DNA from: Lytechinus pictus
Taxonomy: Eukaryota > Echinodermata > Echinoidea > Temnopleuroida > Toxopneustidae
Direction of reading: 5' to 3'
Length of the DNA: 64,000 nucleotides
Assembly: GCF_037042905.1 (NCBI RefSeq)
Contig: NC_087252.1
Span: 34,561,965-34,625,964, forward strand
Part shown: positions 42,901 through 53,919 of the stretch, piece after piece
Position numbering within the stretch: position 1 is the first letter of the stretch
Layout of the letters: the number at the start of each line of letters is the position of its first letter
Notes under the pieces: generated by a model
Database searches by the model: none
What the model was told of the DNA's origin: nothing
Seen by the model: the letters and a program-made list of their open reading frames with translations, nothing else
Made by a program: the position numbers and the translations under genes

Positions 42901-43072
42901 ATATGGCGGCGTCCATTAAGCTGACGTTAGCCAGCGGCGACTGCACGTACGTGTAGTGAATATTTTCCCTACATAGGCTTGTGGCGCCTTCAGTGATAGT
43001 GAATATTTTCCCTACATAGGCTTGTGGCGCCTTCAGTGATAGTAAATATTTTCCCTACATCTTGTGACGCAT
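39994..43072 (+). repeat. 43-bp tandem repeat split by a transposon
   Basis: Units of 43 bases (AGTGATAGTGAATATTTTCC then CTACATAGGCTTGTGGCGCC and TTC) lie at 39994-40047 and 42954-43072. The 2.9-kb element between them interrupts one unit at TAGT, and joining the flanks restores a regular array of about four units. Confidence 0.85.
40048..42953. mobile_element. 2.9-kb DNA element with CACGTACGTGCA ends
   Basis: The left end CACGTACGTGCATAGCGCC and right end ending TGCACGTACGTG are inverted; similarity continues more loosely (CAACTTAATGTGTTCCGCCA against the inverse of TGGCGGCGTCCATTAAGCTG). TAGT flanks both sides (40044-40047, 42954-42957) and is one copy of the target within a 43-bp repeat unit. 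The terminal ten bases are themselves a palindrome. The interior holds several C- or G-runs and no supported protein. The superfamily is not recognised. Confidence 0.72.
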
Positions 43073-43696
43073 AATCCGACATGGTTTTAATAACCAATAT
43101 GAAATAATATCAAGTGTTTATACTCACATTCTAATTGTTTCTGCCGTTTCCAGTGAGGCTAACCAAAATACGTTTGCTAAAATAATGGAGTAAAAGTTCA
43201 CCTGCGATGTGATATAAGACACGTTCTTATCCCTAAATATAACTATTATTAATGATTTATCTAACAAGCAAAGTTAATCATTAATTAGCCCGAACCCTTG
43301 TTAGATAAAAGCATCGTTTGATTAATAATTTCTGGACGATCAAAGTATGTTTGAACTTGTGCAGGTCGACATTGCATTGTCTGACACATAACACGGCCAC
43401 TGAATTCTTATTTCTAATTGTACATGTATTTTGCATTTCTTAATATCGTTCCTTATATACCTGTATCTATTTATAATTCATTGAGCGGGTTTTCAATCTA
43501 CATAACCACAATTTTGGTTTGAATTTTAATAGTATAGGTGCAGCAAATGGCTAAAGGAGATTTTCAAATTAAAACGGAGTCCTTTATCGTACCGAGACAA
43601 TTGCTTATCGCAATTGAGGATGCAATGATTAGAGGAAATAACATGTACACATACAAGTGTGAGAAATTATACTTGTACAACAGCTTTGGCACCTCT

Positions 43697-43898
43697 TGTA
43701 TTTTAAATATCTAGTGAAAGAAATGAAGAGAAAAATGGTAGGCGTAGCTTAAATCAAGGTTCATCAGAGCTATCTGCCCTAAAATGTCCCTGCTGGGAAT
43801 CGAACCCGGGCCCCCAGCTTAGAACGCCGCGCCGGTGCCTTAACCATTAGACCACAGAGACGGGTTAGTGGCGAGGGCAACCCCAATCCGATTGACAG
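43697..43898 (-). repeat. tRNA-Glu-like SINE, minus strand
   Basis: The tRNA-like head is at 43785-43861 (minus): GTCTCTGTGGTCTAATGG, then GGGCCCGGGTTCGATTCCCA. The body with CCTTGATTTAAGCTACGCCT and a tail toward 43697 matches the two plus-strand copies at 52085 and 52480. The acceptor arm no longer pairs perfectly, so it is not a working tRNA gene. Confidence 0.8.
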
Positions 43899-44020
43899 TG
43901 GATTAGTCTCCGGAAACAGAGGGTCGTGGGTTCAAATCCCAGCCATGGCGTAATTTCCTTTAGTAAGGAATTCATCCAGCACAGTGTGCTGCACTTGACC
44001 CAGATGAAGTGAATGGCTTA
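43899..44020 (+). repeat. SINE left half, interrupted by the 7.2-kb element
   Basis: CAGTGGATTAGTCTCCGG, box B GTGGGTTCAAATCCCAGCC and the body CACTTGACCCAGATGAAGTG match the SINE at 7431. It stops at GGCTTA where the Harbinger-like element begins, and its 3' half resumes at 51196. Confidence 0.8.
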
Positions 44021-44499
44021 AGGCCCGTTTACACCGCATCCGGCACGGCGACCGTGCACGGCACCACGGCAATCCGGCACGGCAAAAAAAATCGATCCCC
44101 ACTAAATCCTATGAAACTGTTTCCACTTCAACGGTGCCGTGCCGTATTGTACAACACGGCGTAATTTGCCGGATTTGCAGATCGATCAGCAAGCCATTTT
44201 CAGAGCACGGCACACGGTTTTTTCACTTCTGGCCAATCAAAGTCCAGATAAATTACGTCATTGCCCACATATTTTCTGATCAAGCGACAAATCGCCTGCG
44301 GTGATAGTCTATGGGAGTTTACGTGTTAAATGCAAAATCGCACATACACGTAGGTCTACGTGTATTACCTGCTGAGCTGAAGAGAGGTGACTGAAGGAGG
44401 ACTTGATCTTGCAATTCTTGGTCTGGTAAGCAACTAATTAAGAACAAGTGTCATTTCGCATACTGTAGAACCGAGCCCCAGAAAGTAGAGCACAAGAAA

Positions 44500-45480
44500 A
44501 TAAGGCCAAATAATATAAGGCCGGCCTGGGATAGGGCCTAACGTTATGATCTAACGAAGATCTAACGTAAGTTAGCTTAGGCTTAGCCTTATACTAGGCT
44601 TAGACTCGGTCTAACTCTAGTCTAAGTTCTAACAAGATATAGGCTCCTATCTAATTTAGATAGGCTAGATGTTTATCCTAGCCTAAGTTACATCTAGATC
44701 TAACGTTATATACCTAATGTTAGACTCGATAATCAATTAGACTGGCCTAACGTAATTAGGCCTAGGCCTACTAATATTTTAATACTAAAAAAGTTAGGAC
44801 TTGGCCTAAACTAAAGATAAATGAAAGTAGTTGCAGGAAACACTGATTTCACGAGAAAGTGTGTAAAACCGAGCTTAATTGTCACTATATAATCGAGGAT
44901 CTAGATCTGGTACAGTTACATGAACTGAACTTTGTGAAATCTTGAAATCTATACGCTGAAAAATGTTCATACTGAAGATCACCAACACAGATAAGCGCAC
45001 GTGGGACAGTGTACCTGTACTATTAAAAATTATTGCTCTGAATGTCGGCCCGACGCTTGACCCAAATCCCGTGCTTATTTGCTAATTTCTCAGCAATTAC
45101 ACAATTTCTTCCGGAATCCTTTGGCACATATTTTTTATTTATACAAACAGACACTTTGGTGGTCATTTCATTGGATTCTGTAGACTGTACGAACTCATTT
45201 TGAAATCGTTACCACAACTGGCATTTATCTTTAATTTAGACTTAATCACTTAGTAGAGTCTAACTAACAGTAACATTAGGCCTAACGTTACTAAGTTATA
45301 GTTAGATCTAACGTTAGGTAGACCTATAACTAACGTTAACAAAAGTTAGACCTGTACGTTGTTGGTCTAACGTAAGGCCTCAGTAGTCTAGAGTCTACAC
45401 ATAGGTCTAACGTTAGTAACACTAGTACATGTAAGTTAGACCTCTGAACGAATATGATGAATTCCGGGATGAATTATTTA
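44500..45480. repeat. CTAACGTTAG/TTAGGCCTA-rich low-complexity block
   Basis: Short words such as TAACGTTAG, TCTAACGT, TTAGGCCTA and CTAGATC recur in both orientations across about a kilobase, without a fixed period. An unrelated-looking dispersed repeat (44967-45230) sits inside. It lies within the Harbinger-like element. Confidence 0.6.
44967..45230 (+). repeat. Dispersed repeat, copy 2
   Basis: Matches 20997-21235 in order (ACTGAAGATCACCAACACAG, GTGGGACAGTGTACC, CATTTCATTGGATTCTG, ACCACAACTGGCATTTAT) with scattered differences and small gaps. Confidence 0.55.
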
Positions 45481-46264
45481 TATTAAGATATAGACTAGCC
45501 TAGCCTAGTAGTAGTAGTAGTACTTTAGTTTTAGTAGTAGGGTCTATAATAGATGAGAGCTAGGCACTGAGTCGTTTTGTCAGCAGCAAGAGTGGCAGAT
45601 AGGAGGGTGGCAAGGAATTAATAAGAGGGGATCTGGAGTGGTGAAACTTGGGTAGCCTGAACTGAAAGAAGTTAGACCGATTGCTCAGTTTGACCATATT
45701 TTTGTGGGACCCTCTGGTCGATCTGTTCTAGATCGAAACAAATGGTGGAAGGCTAAGGAGTAAGGCTAACTTAGTTATTTCCCACAAACTCTCTGGAAAA
45801 GCCTAGGCCTACGAATAAATAATGTAAAAACCTAGACTCTAAATCCTCCCCATATGACGTCATACTTAGGCTTAGCTAATTAACGTTAGACATTGTTTTC
45901 ATTGAAATATAGAGTCTAGGCCTAGTCACTAAATTTAGGCTACTATAATTTTGGAGAGAACTTGCATTAAAAAAAGTTATTGTTTCTAGTTTGTCAAAAA
46001 TTGTCAGTCTGTTATTATGTAAAGGATTTTAAAATGAGCGCACTTTCCTTTATTCAGGGGCAGCTCAATCGTGGGGCGATGGGAAGGGGTTTGGGTTGGC
46101 ACTGGTTTGCCCGAAATAGAAATCCCCCAGAACAAAAGTGACCCCTTTTCAATATGAAATATGTCCTTTGTGTGCTGGCATAACTTTTAAATCTGCACAT
46201 TTCTGTTCCAAAAATTGATTGCTTTATTTGTGTAATTTCATTCTTTTTTCATTGGTTTATTTCT

Positions 46265-46266
<2 letters not shown>

Positions 46267-46299
<33 letters not shown>

Positions 46300-46306
46300 G
46301 GGGGGG
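46267..46306. repeat. T-run followed by G-run
   Basis: About 32 T followed by 8 G. It stands alone with no element end recognisable on either side and will be length-variable. Confidence 0.85.
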
Positions 46307-46771
46307 CTGAAGTGATTGGGTACGTATACTATACAGAGAAGACATAATTTGCTGACATTTTATTCAACAAACATTTCATCCCTAAAAAAAACATTATATG
46401 GCTTAGCTTATAGGCTCTCATGGAGGCAAAAAATTGTGCCTCTATCTTTTTTTTTCTTAACATGACCCTATGTTTACATGTACTTTTCAAATGATAAAAA
46501 ATAATTATTTCAAGCTCTTGAAGGAATTTCTAGACGATCACTTTTCTCTACAACTACCGGTAAGCAAAATCATTTCAATTAGGAGAATTTCTATTTGTGC
46601 ATTATAAAAATTGGACCCTGATCAGCAAGCCTGCCAGTTACAATGTAAATGTAAGAAATTGCTGATTGGGCACTGGCCTTTCACTAATCGCTTTTGCAAT
46701 TCTTTAAACCTTTATTATTATTATTTGCTAACAAAATTTATTTGGAATGTGTTGCATGACAGATAACCAAC

Positions 46772-47525
46772 ATGGAGGAAGCCCTTATCCTAGAAGTGTA
46801 GGAAAATCCATTCCTGTATGACAAGAGATTGGAGCTGTTCAAGGATACAGAAGTAAAAAAATGATGTATGACATGACATTGGGCGTCAGCTTGTAATCTC
46901 AGGTTGGTATAATTTTACGTCATATTAATTTTTTTCAAACTTCACGATTTTTTCACTATCAATTTGAAGAAAAATATTGAACAATGTAAAAGAGTTATAT
47001 TTGTATGTGGATGTTTGAAAGCAAATCAAGTTCACAATCTAACAACTGTAGCTAACTTCTGGTTGTTGTAATTCAATGAATACCAATGGTAAGTTTTGGT
47101 CATTATGGCCATTTTTGAAATTGTTTGCACATGTGTAAAATAGTCTGGTGTTTAAAAAAAATAACAAATTAAATGAGACACAAGAGCAAGGGTATGTAAA
47201 TGCAGAAAGAGACCTTGCTTTGTGATGTGGACCAAAAAATATATACCAACCCCTCCTCACAAATACGTAATATAAATATCACGTCACTTTTACAAGCAAA
47301 AAAATGGAGGCAAAATTGTTTACTATCAAAAGCATGTTGTCCAATTTCACATTGAAATATTTCCGGGGGGGGGTGGGTAGGGCTTGAAATGAGTCATAAA
47401 CAGAAATGAAAATTTTCAGAGGTTATAGGAATTAGATTTCGTGTTGTTTTTTCATTATTTTAAGGTGACGTAGCGAGTTGAGGGACAACTTCCTAAAAAA
47501 CGACAGAAATGGAGAGGAAGAGTGG
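46772..47525 (+). pseudogene. Broken MADF-domain gene remnant (transposon accessory protein)
   Basis: From ATG 46772 the frame reads MEEALILEV, a TAG, then ENPFLYDKRLELFKDTEVKK and a stop. This is the start of a MADF domain (LI.EV...P.LYD......KD). At 47469-47525 a second piece reads RSELRDNFLKNDRNGEEEW, matching the later part of the domain (W..LRD.F.K...). The pieces are 600 bases apart, so either an intron or an insertion separates them. At least one internal stop breaks the first piece. MADF proteins accompany PIF/Harbinger transposases, which agrees with the element around it. Confidence 0.6.
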
Positions 47526-47721
47526 TGACGGAGCTCCCTCAAATGCAGCACGTAAATACAAGTACAGTGAGGCAATGGAATTCCTACTTCCCCACATACA
47601 TAATCGAGAGTAAGATATTCAATATTTTGTTTTCTTATCCCAGGGAAGAGAGAATATGTGTATATCAATTTGAATTCATGCAAAGAAATGTATTTTATAA
47701 ATATGAATTCTGATATTGTGC

Positions 47722-47850
47722 TTCACTTAACCCAGGTTTAGTTTCTGGGTTCTGACAGGAAACGGTCAGGCAACAGCTATGGTATTAATTTGCACTTTGT
47801 GCACTCTGCAGGGTGGATATGAGCGCTCTCATACAAACTATACAAATCAT
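47722..47850 (+). repeat. SINE 3' fragment inside the 7.2-kb element
   Basis: CTTCACTTAACCCAGGTTTA and GTGCACTCTGCAGGGTGGAT with ATGAGCGCTCTCATACAA resemble the middle and end of the SINE at 7431. The head is missing. Confidence 0.5.
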
Positions 47851-48175
47851 TTTGAATTATACATTGATGATTGGCTCATTCTCTCATGTTTACATTAACC
47901 CGTTTCCTGTAATTATACATCCACATTTTCATTCAATATGATTTATCATATTTGTACTTGACTACCTGTGTAAAATAGTACAGGTTAATGGTTGTTGCAT
48001 TTCCTTGAAGTGAGAGCCATTTGCCTTCAGAGAATTACCCTTAAAAAATATAATATAATAAAATAAAACTAAAGATGAAGTAAAGAACAGACAAACTGTA
48101 TCGACTTGGTACATGAGAGTCGATTTTTTTAGTATTCATTATTATGAGTAAAACATATGAAATAAATTTGAACAT

Positions 48176-48735
48176 ATGATTTTTCTGTCAGCAGAACAAG
48201 TTCAATCTTGGATCCTGTGTTTGATGTGGACACACCAGGAGAAGCCTGTACCAAGCAGGAAGAAACTGAGCAGGAGAATGGTGGGTGACATCTGTCCACA
48301 ACGTGGGTCAGTCTTCCTCGTCATCATCCTCAGGCACGTCCGCAACATCAGTCCAGTCTTCAAGTCCCAACTTCACTTCAAATCGAGGACACAATGTTGC
48401 AGTATTTTCAAAGCACTGATAGTCATGGTGACAACATAACTGTAGATAAATTTTTCTCCAGCTTGTCCCCCATTGTCCCACACTGTAAAAGTTACCTCAA
48501 TGCCAGCTCCATTGCTATGAGGTTAAATTTCGGTCGTCTGAACATTGAACATACTACTATAGGAATTAAAGTTTTTGTGTCATCTAACTCCAAGTCGATT
48601 CTTATTGATGTTATAAACATCTCACAATTTAAGAATCCAAATATGTTTCGTAGATTAAAAAAAAAGTTAACGGAAAATGCTCTAACTTGCTATGCTCCAC
48701 CGCTAAAAAGAGAGCTGATATCTTATTCCCTCTGA
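48176..48735 (+). pseudogene. Possible BESS-like C-terminal remnant
   Basis: The frame 48394-48735 contains DNITVDKFFSSLSPIVPHCK followed by SYLNASSIAMRLNFGRLNI, which resembles the BESS motif (F..SL.P....L......R..F..L) found C-terminal to MADF domains. Upstream, 48196-48280 in another frame reads DPVFDVDTPGEACTKQEETE before a TGA. Frames change between the parts, so it is not an intact gene. Being downstream of the MADF pieces on the same strand supports one former MADF-BESS gene. Confidence 0.4.
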
Positions 48736-49004
48736 ACATGGAGCTAATAGCTCTATGCTCTGACATCACTCAATACTCTTTCGATTGTAACATAAAAGAT
48801 GCAATGTCAGACATGCAGCATCACCAACAAATTAAAAGCGGTGTATATATGATTACATCTGAATTACTTATGATAAATCCATATGAAATAAATCATTTGC
48901 AGGAAATCTACAACTTTAATGACTGATATCGTATTATAAACAACGACACCATTAAATGTGTTATTCTAATTTCCACTTGAATTTTTCACTTTGACATCTC
49001 CATA

Positions 49005-49095
49005 GGCAGCGGAAGCGGGGACAGGTCCCCCCCCCTAAATTTTTAGTTGATAACCTTTTTTTTATTTTTTGGCTTCCACCGCCAATGTACATCTC
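49005..49095. repeat. Tiny inverted-repeat element with C-run
   Basis: GGCAGCGGAAGC at the left and GCTTCCACCGCC at the right are near-inverse copies with a run of eight or more C between. It may be a very short MITE; bounds are approximate. Confidence 0.3.
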
Positions 49096-49940
49096 CCATT
49101 GTTACAGTTGCAAGTCAGTCTCAATTTGCAGAAATTACGATTGTGAAGGATTATGATCTTCCTCTTTTGTAGATCTGGAAAATATCGTCTGAGCATGTTC
49201 ACCATTTATTAAAAATATATTTATTTCTTAAATTATACTTGAATTTAAAATCAGGATTTGTTCACAGATAAGAGAAGTTGAGCATTTTGCACATCACAGA
49301 AATTTGGTTCATGCAAATACATGTATTAACATGATCACTAGTAATGCACTATCAAATATCAACACATGAAACCAGTTACTGTGAAAATAAAAATGATGGG
49401 TACTGGACGGAACGTTTCTGGACTAATGTTTTATTTTGGAAACAGAGATCTAGGATTGTTTGAAATATGACAAAATGTTAGAAACAAAATTTCATCTCTA
49501 AACAGAATGGCAATGACACTCCTGTTGCCTGTTTCATAGAGAGGTACAACTATCATAACTTTGTCTTTAATATGGCGCAACATCCAATTATAATTGTGGT
49601 TTCCATGGTAGTTGCCATAATGTTAAAGTACTTTTGAAATGGGCCCCTGGACATGAAGAATACTGACAAAAGAAAGTTGATTGTGAAATAAAAAGAATAC
49701 ATTCATCTTCAAGAAATTTTTTGACGCCCCATGCATTTTTTGTTGTTTATATATCTCGTATTATTTTTTTCTGTAATAAATTAATGAGCATCACTTTTTT
49801 TTCAACAACAAATATAATGTAGATTGCTGAAGAACCTAAAATATATTTGGAGCTGAACTAAACTCAAAATAAAGATGTCGACAAAATGAAGTCCAGTGTT
49901 GCTCTTATTTATTGGGCCAGACCTCACTTGGCATTGCTTT

Positions 49941-50506
49941 TAAAAAACAAGTCCACCCCAACAAAAAAGTTGATTTGAATAAAAGAGAAATATCCAACAA
50001 GCATAACACTGAAAATATCATCAAATTCAGATGTAAAATAAGAAAGTTATGACATTTTAAAGTTTCGCTTAATTTTCACAAAACAGTTATATACACATCC
50101 TGATCGGTATGCAAATGAGGAGACTGATAACGTCATTCGCTCACTATTTATTTTGTATTTTATTTATATGAAATATGAAATGTAATTTTCTTCTCATTGT
50201 CAAGAGAAACAACAATTAATTCCTCCCTGAACATGTAGAATTAGCATTGGTTTAGTCAAGTTGGTCATTATTGTCAAATAAATGAAATATTGTAATTTTC
50301 AAACAATAAAAAAAAAAGAAATAGTAAGGGACATCAACTGTCTCATTTACATATCACTGAGGTGTGCATATCACTCTTTTGTGAAAATAAGCGAAACTTT
50401 AAAATGTCATAACTTTTTATATCCGATTCTGCATGAATCATGCTAGTTTGACTTTTTTCTATTTATTCAAATTAACAGTTTTCTTGGGTGGATTTGACCT
50501 TTAAAC
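49941..50506. mobile_element. Foldback MITE, family B copy 1
   Basis: The first and last 170 or so bases are inverted copies: AAGTCCACCCCAACAAAAAA against TTTTCTTGGGTGGATTTGAC, and AAGAAAGTTATGACATTTTA against AAAATGTCATAACTTTTTAT. The middle (about 200 bases) is unique and AT-rich. A second copy is at 51366-51880. It lies inside the 7.2-kb element. Confidence 0.7.
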
Positions 50507-51195
50507 AAATAATATACCGTATTCAAATATGTTCAGAAATAATTTCGTATAACCAATTTAACTAATAGAAACAGAGAGGATAGAAGAATCAAGAAAAGTG
50601 GAAGAACTAAGGGTGAAAGGTGAACCAATGAGCACGAGGTCATGAATGAAGAAGAATGTTCTGAATATAAATGAGAAGACAATAGAAACATGTGGAGTTG
50701 TAATGGCATTAGAATCTGATATATAAACTAAGGAGTAAGGAATGAGATGAACAGGTGACAATGGCATAGAAATGGGAAGTGAAGTATGGAAAGCAAAGTG
50801 TAAAATAAAAAGATTAATCATGACAAAATTCAATTACATTTAAATAGAACGATCAATTCCCGTATAGATATGAGTGAATAACAAAGAATATTTGTGTCTG
50901 TCCAATGAGCAGTCCGTCAGATTGATGCTTCTTGGTGGAATTCAAGACATGGGACATAGATACACGAAAATCCTTAAAAATTACTTCTTGCCACGCCTGA
51001 AGCAGGCTTCTTTCAAGTTCTTTGCCTTGGGTTTTCATGGGTACATTGGACGGTTTTTGCCTGCTAGACGGGATCCGTGCACGGCTTTATTGCCGTGCCG
51101 TGGGGCAGTGGAAACTGGAAAACAGCACGGCGTGCCGTATGCCGTGCCGGAATGCCGTGCACGGTCGCCGTGCCGGATGCGGTGTAAACGGGCCT

Positions 51196-51300
51196 TTAGT
51201 CGGGTAATAATAGTAGGGCCCGCTGGTAGAACAGTTTTCGGAACTGAAGTGGCTACCCTGGCTAAATATACCGTTATTATTATTATCATTCTCATCATCA

Positions 51301-51339
<39 letters not shown>

Positions 51340-51358
51340 GATTATTGAATTATTATTA
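51196..51358 (+). repeat. SINE right half with long (ATT)n tail
   Basis: CGCTGGTAGAACAGTTTTCG and GTGGCTACCCTGGCTAAATA match the 3' body of the SINE at 21504, then ATC/ATT repeats run on for about 80 bases. With 43899-44020 it makes one SINE split by the 7.2-kb insertion. Confidence 0.78.
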
Positions 51359-51365
51359 TTAATAT

Positions 51366-51880
51366 AAAGGAAAATCATACAAGCATAATTCTGAAAATTT
51401 CATCAAAGTCGGATGTAAAATAAGAAAGTTATGACATTCTGAAGTTTCGCTTATTTTTTCAAAATGGTTATATGCACAATTTAGTCACGCGCAAATGAGA
51501 GAATTGATTATGTCCCTCACTCACTATAATTTCTTTTTTTACTGTTTGAATCATAAAATATTTCAATTTTTGCAAATTTGACAATAATGACAAGCTTGAC
51601 TGAACCATAAAATGTTAAACAGTGGTAATTCCACATGTTTAGGGAGAAATAAAACTTTGTTTCACAGAACAATGGGGAGAATATTATAATATTTCCCATA
51701 ATAAAATACAGAGGAAAAATTGAGTGAGTGATGTCATCAGTTTCCTCATTTGCATACTAACCTGTAAGTGCATATAACTGTTTTGTAAAATTAAGCGAAA
51801 TTTAATAATGTCATAACCTTATTTTACTTCCAATTTTGATGAAATTTTCAGCGTTATGCTTGGTGATGCAGGATGGTACT
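51366..51880. mobile_element. Foldback MITE, family B copy 2
   Basis: Arms read AATAAGAAAGTTATGACATT and AATGTCATAACCTTATTTTA, with CATACAAGCATAATTCTGAA against TTTCAGCGTTATGCTTGGTG further out, as in copy 1. It sits just outside the right end of the 7.2-kb element, past the (ATT) tail of the interrupted SINE. Confidence 0.68.
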
Positions 51881-52084
51881 TGTAGTGATTTAAGATATGT
51901 ATTTATATCTGAGTAGCTGTAATGTACGTGTGTAAAATTGTGTATCCAAAGGAACTGTTGCTGCATGCGCTAGCTCCATGAGCGTCTCTGGACGGTGTGT
52001 ACGCTCAATAAGATATCACTATTATTATTATTATTATTAGATTTTTCTGTTTTTATTTAAGTCAACTTTTTTTGGGGGGGGGGG

Positions 52085-52297
52085 TGGCCCTAGGTTAGTG
52101 GCCCTAGCCACTAACCCGTCTCTGTGGTCTAGTGGTTAAGGCACCGGCGTTCAAAGCTGGGGGGCCCGGGTTCGATTCCCGGCAGAGACATTTTTTCGGC
52201 ATCACCAATTTTTCCAAAGGGTAGATAGCTCTGGGGAACCTTGATTTAAGCTACGCCTACCATTGTTCTCTTCATCCATTTCTTTACAATATTTAAA
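52085..52297 (+). repeat. tRNA-Glu-like SINE, direct copy 1
   Basis: Head 52118-52190 folds as a tRNA: GTCTCTG pairs with CAGAGAC, CCGGC with GCTGG, and CGGG(TTCGATT)CCCG forms the T arm. It resembles tRNA-Glu (GTGGTCTAGTGGTTA). The anticodon loop GTTCAAA would give TCA. The body GGGTAGATAGCTCTGGGGAA, CTTGATTTAAGCTACGCCTA and a pyrimidine-rich end follow. Confidence 0.82.
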
Positions 52298-52479
52298 TAA
52301 AAAGAGTTGCCAAAACTGTTGTACATGTAACTTTACACATGTGTACACTCTCTCCCATACGTGTACTGTATCAAAGCAATAGCTTTGATACAGCCGAGGC
52401 ATTCATTCTTCAAAACCCATCTTCACCCGACAAAGGAAATTATAATTGGCATGGCGTCGAAAATCTGTTTATCTGACGG

Positions 52480-52686
52480 TCAATCTGATCGGGGTCGCCC
52501 TAGCCACTAACCCGTCTCTGTGGTCTAGTGGTTAAAGCACCGGCGTTCAAAGCTGGGGGCCCGGGCTCGATTCCCGGCAGAGACATTTTTTCGGCATCAC
52601 CAATTTTTCCAAAGGGTAGATAGCTCTGGGGAACCTTGATTTAAGCTACGCCTAGCATTGTTCTCTTCATCCATTTCTTTACAATA

Positions 52687-52690
<4 letters not shown>
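52480..52690 (+). repeat. tRNA-Glu-like SINE, direct copy 2
   Basis: Almost identical to 52085-52297, about 396 bases downstream in the same direction; tRNA-like head 52514-52585. Shared sequence begins some 30 bases before the head (GTCGCCCTAGCCACTAACCC). It runs into an (AT)n tract. Confidence 0.82.

Positions 52691-52734
<44 letters not shown>
52686..52734. repeat. (AT)n microsatellite
   Basis: Nearly pure AT dinucleotides with one TG interruption near its start. It separates the SINE from the foldback element. Confidence 0.95.
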
Positions 52735-52737
<3 letters not shown>

Positions 52738-53324
52738 TTAAACACTTATCAAACTAGCTGCCATTAATGCTGGCAAGACATGTGCTAAGCTAGGGCTAGC
52801 TTAGGCTAGCGCACTGACTTTACCTCAAATATGGACCTGTCTAATGCCTAATACTAATAGTATAAATAGCCGACTAATGCCATGGTTAACTTCGAACCGG
52901 AAAATTCCGAACTTTACGTTTGATTTTATTTACCATGGTTTAATATATTATGTCTAGTCCGTATTCAGAACCAGTCCTAGATCTTAAAAAATATCTTAGT
53001 TTTAGTCTAGTCTCTAGATCTAGACTCTGATCTACGATGTATCAGCATGGAACAACTAGTGTACCAGGGGGGGGGGGCAGACTGCCCCCTGACGATTTAC
53101 AACTGATCCAGGGGACGTGCCTCCCCTTTGAGAAGCCAAATCAATAATTTGTAATGTCAAAATGCAACAAAAATAGACTTATGTCCCCTCTTTTGAACGT
53201 GAAGATCTTTTTTTTTGCATGTAAATTTTTTTTCAGCTAAGAAATCCTTAATTTGGAGTGAAGACGGGAATCAAGATCATTGACGTTAGTTTGTGCCTGA
53301 CGTTAGAATACGTTCCATGCACTG

Positions 53325-53919
53325 CAGTGACGTAGCTAGGATTTTTTCCTGGAAGGGGGGGGCACTGGGGGTCCTTGCTTTTTCAGGGGGGGGGGGGCAC
53401 CGGGCATTCTGGGCATTCTGAATACATTTGTTTAATGGAACATTATGGAATACACGTAGACATTATGAACTTGGCAAATCAAACAATGTGACCACGCAGC
53501 GTGAGCTTAAAATGCTGATGTGTAGATCATAAAACGGACATTTTACAGAACACTTAAATTTGTAAATGAAAAAAAAAAACAATGAAAGCTCGAACGAAGT
53601 CCGAGCTAAAATATGTTTTGTATATTGACTTCAAAACTTGCTCCATATCAGCCTATTGAGCAAGGTATGAATCTCATCGAACAGGCAATTCTGGCGCGAA
53701 GCGCAAGCAAAAAATTTATATAGTAACATGAATTTTTTTCAAGTTTTCCCCTCACATTATTTCATTCACTCGCCTTCCTCCCCCTTTTCCTCTTCTTTTT
53801 TTTCTTCTGTCTTTATTCTTCTTTTCCCTTTTCTTTTCTTCTTTCTCCCCCGCTTTTTTTTGCTCTGCCAATTTTTTTTCTGGGGGGGGGGGCACGTACC
53901 CCCCGTAGCTACGCCACTG
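53325..53919. mobile_element. hAT-like MITE with 8-bp target duplication ATGCACTG
   Basis: The ends CAGTGACGTAGCTAGG and CCGTAGCTACGCCACTG are inverted copies, and ATGCACTG occurs directly outside both (53317-53324, 53920-53927). CAGTG ends with eight-base duplications are the hAT signature. The interior has G-runs near both ends and degenerate repeats of the form AAGCTCGAACGAAGTCCGAG. Confidence 0.85.

Larger units (their letters stand above)
44021..51195. mobile_element. 7.2-kb Harbinger-like transposon with perfect 43-bp inverted ends
   Basis: Bases 44021-44063 (starting AGGCCCGTTTACACCGCATC) are an exact inverted copy of 51153-51195. TTA stands at both edges (44018-44020, 51196-51198). 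The subterminal zones on both sides carry many GCCGTGC/GCACGGC words. A three-base TTA duplication, ends with GGCCCGTTTACACC, and MADF remnants inside fit the PIF/Harbinger superfamily, whose accessory protein usually has a MADF or Myb-like domain. No DDE transposase frame could be found, so this copy is defective or the transposase is too decayed to see. It interrupts a SINE whose halves flank it. Confidence 0.82.

Noticed and set aside
50874..51362. 162-residue plus-strand frame rich in Arg then Ile
   Set aside because: It crosses the end of the 7.2-kb transposon and runs into an (ATT)n tail, so it is an artefact of repeat composition.
52118..52190. Free-standing tRNA gene
   Set aside because: The tRNA-like segment is followed by a SINE body shared by three copies, so it is the SINE head rather than an independent gene.
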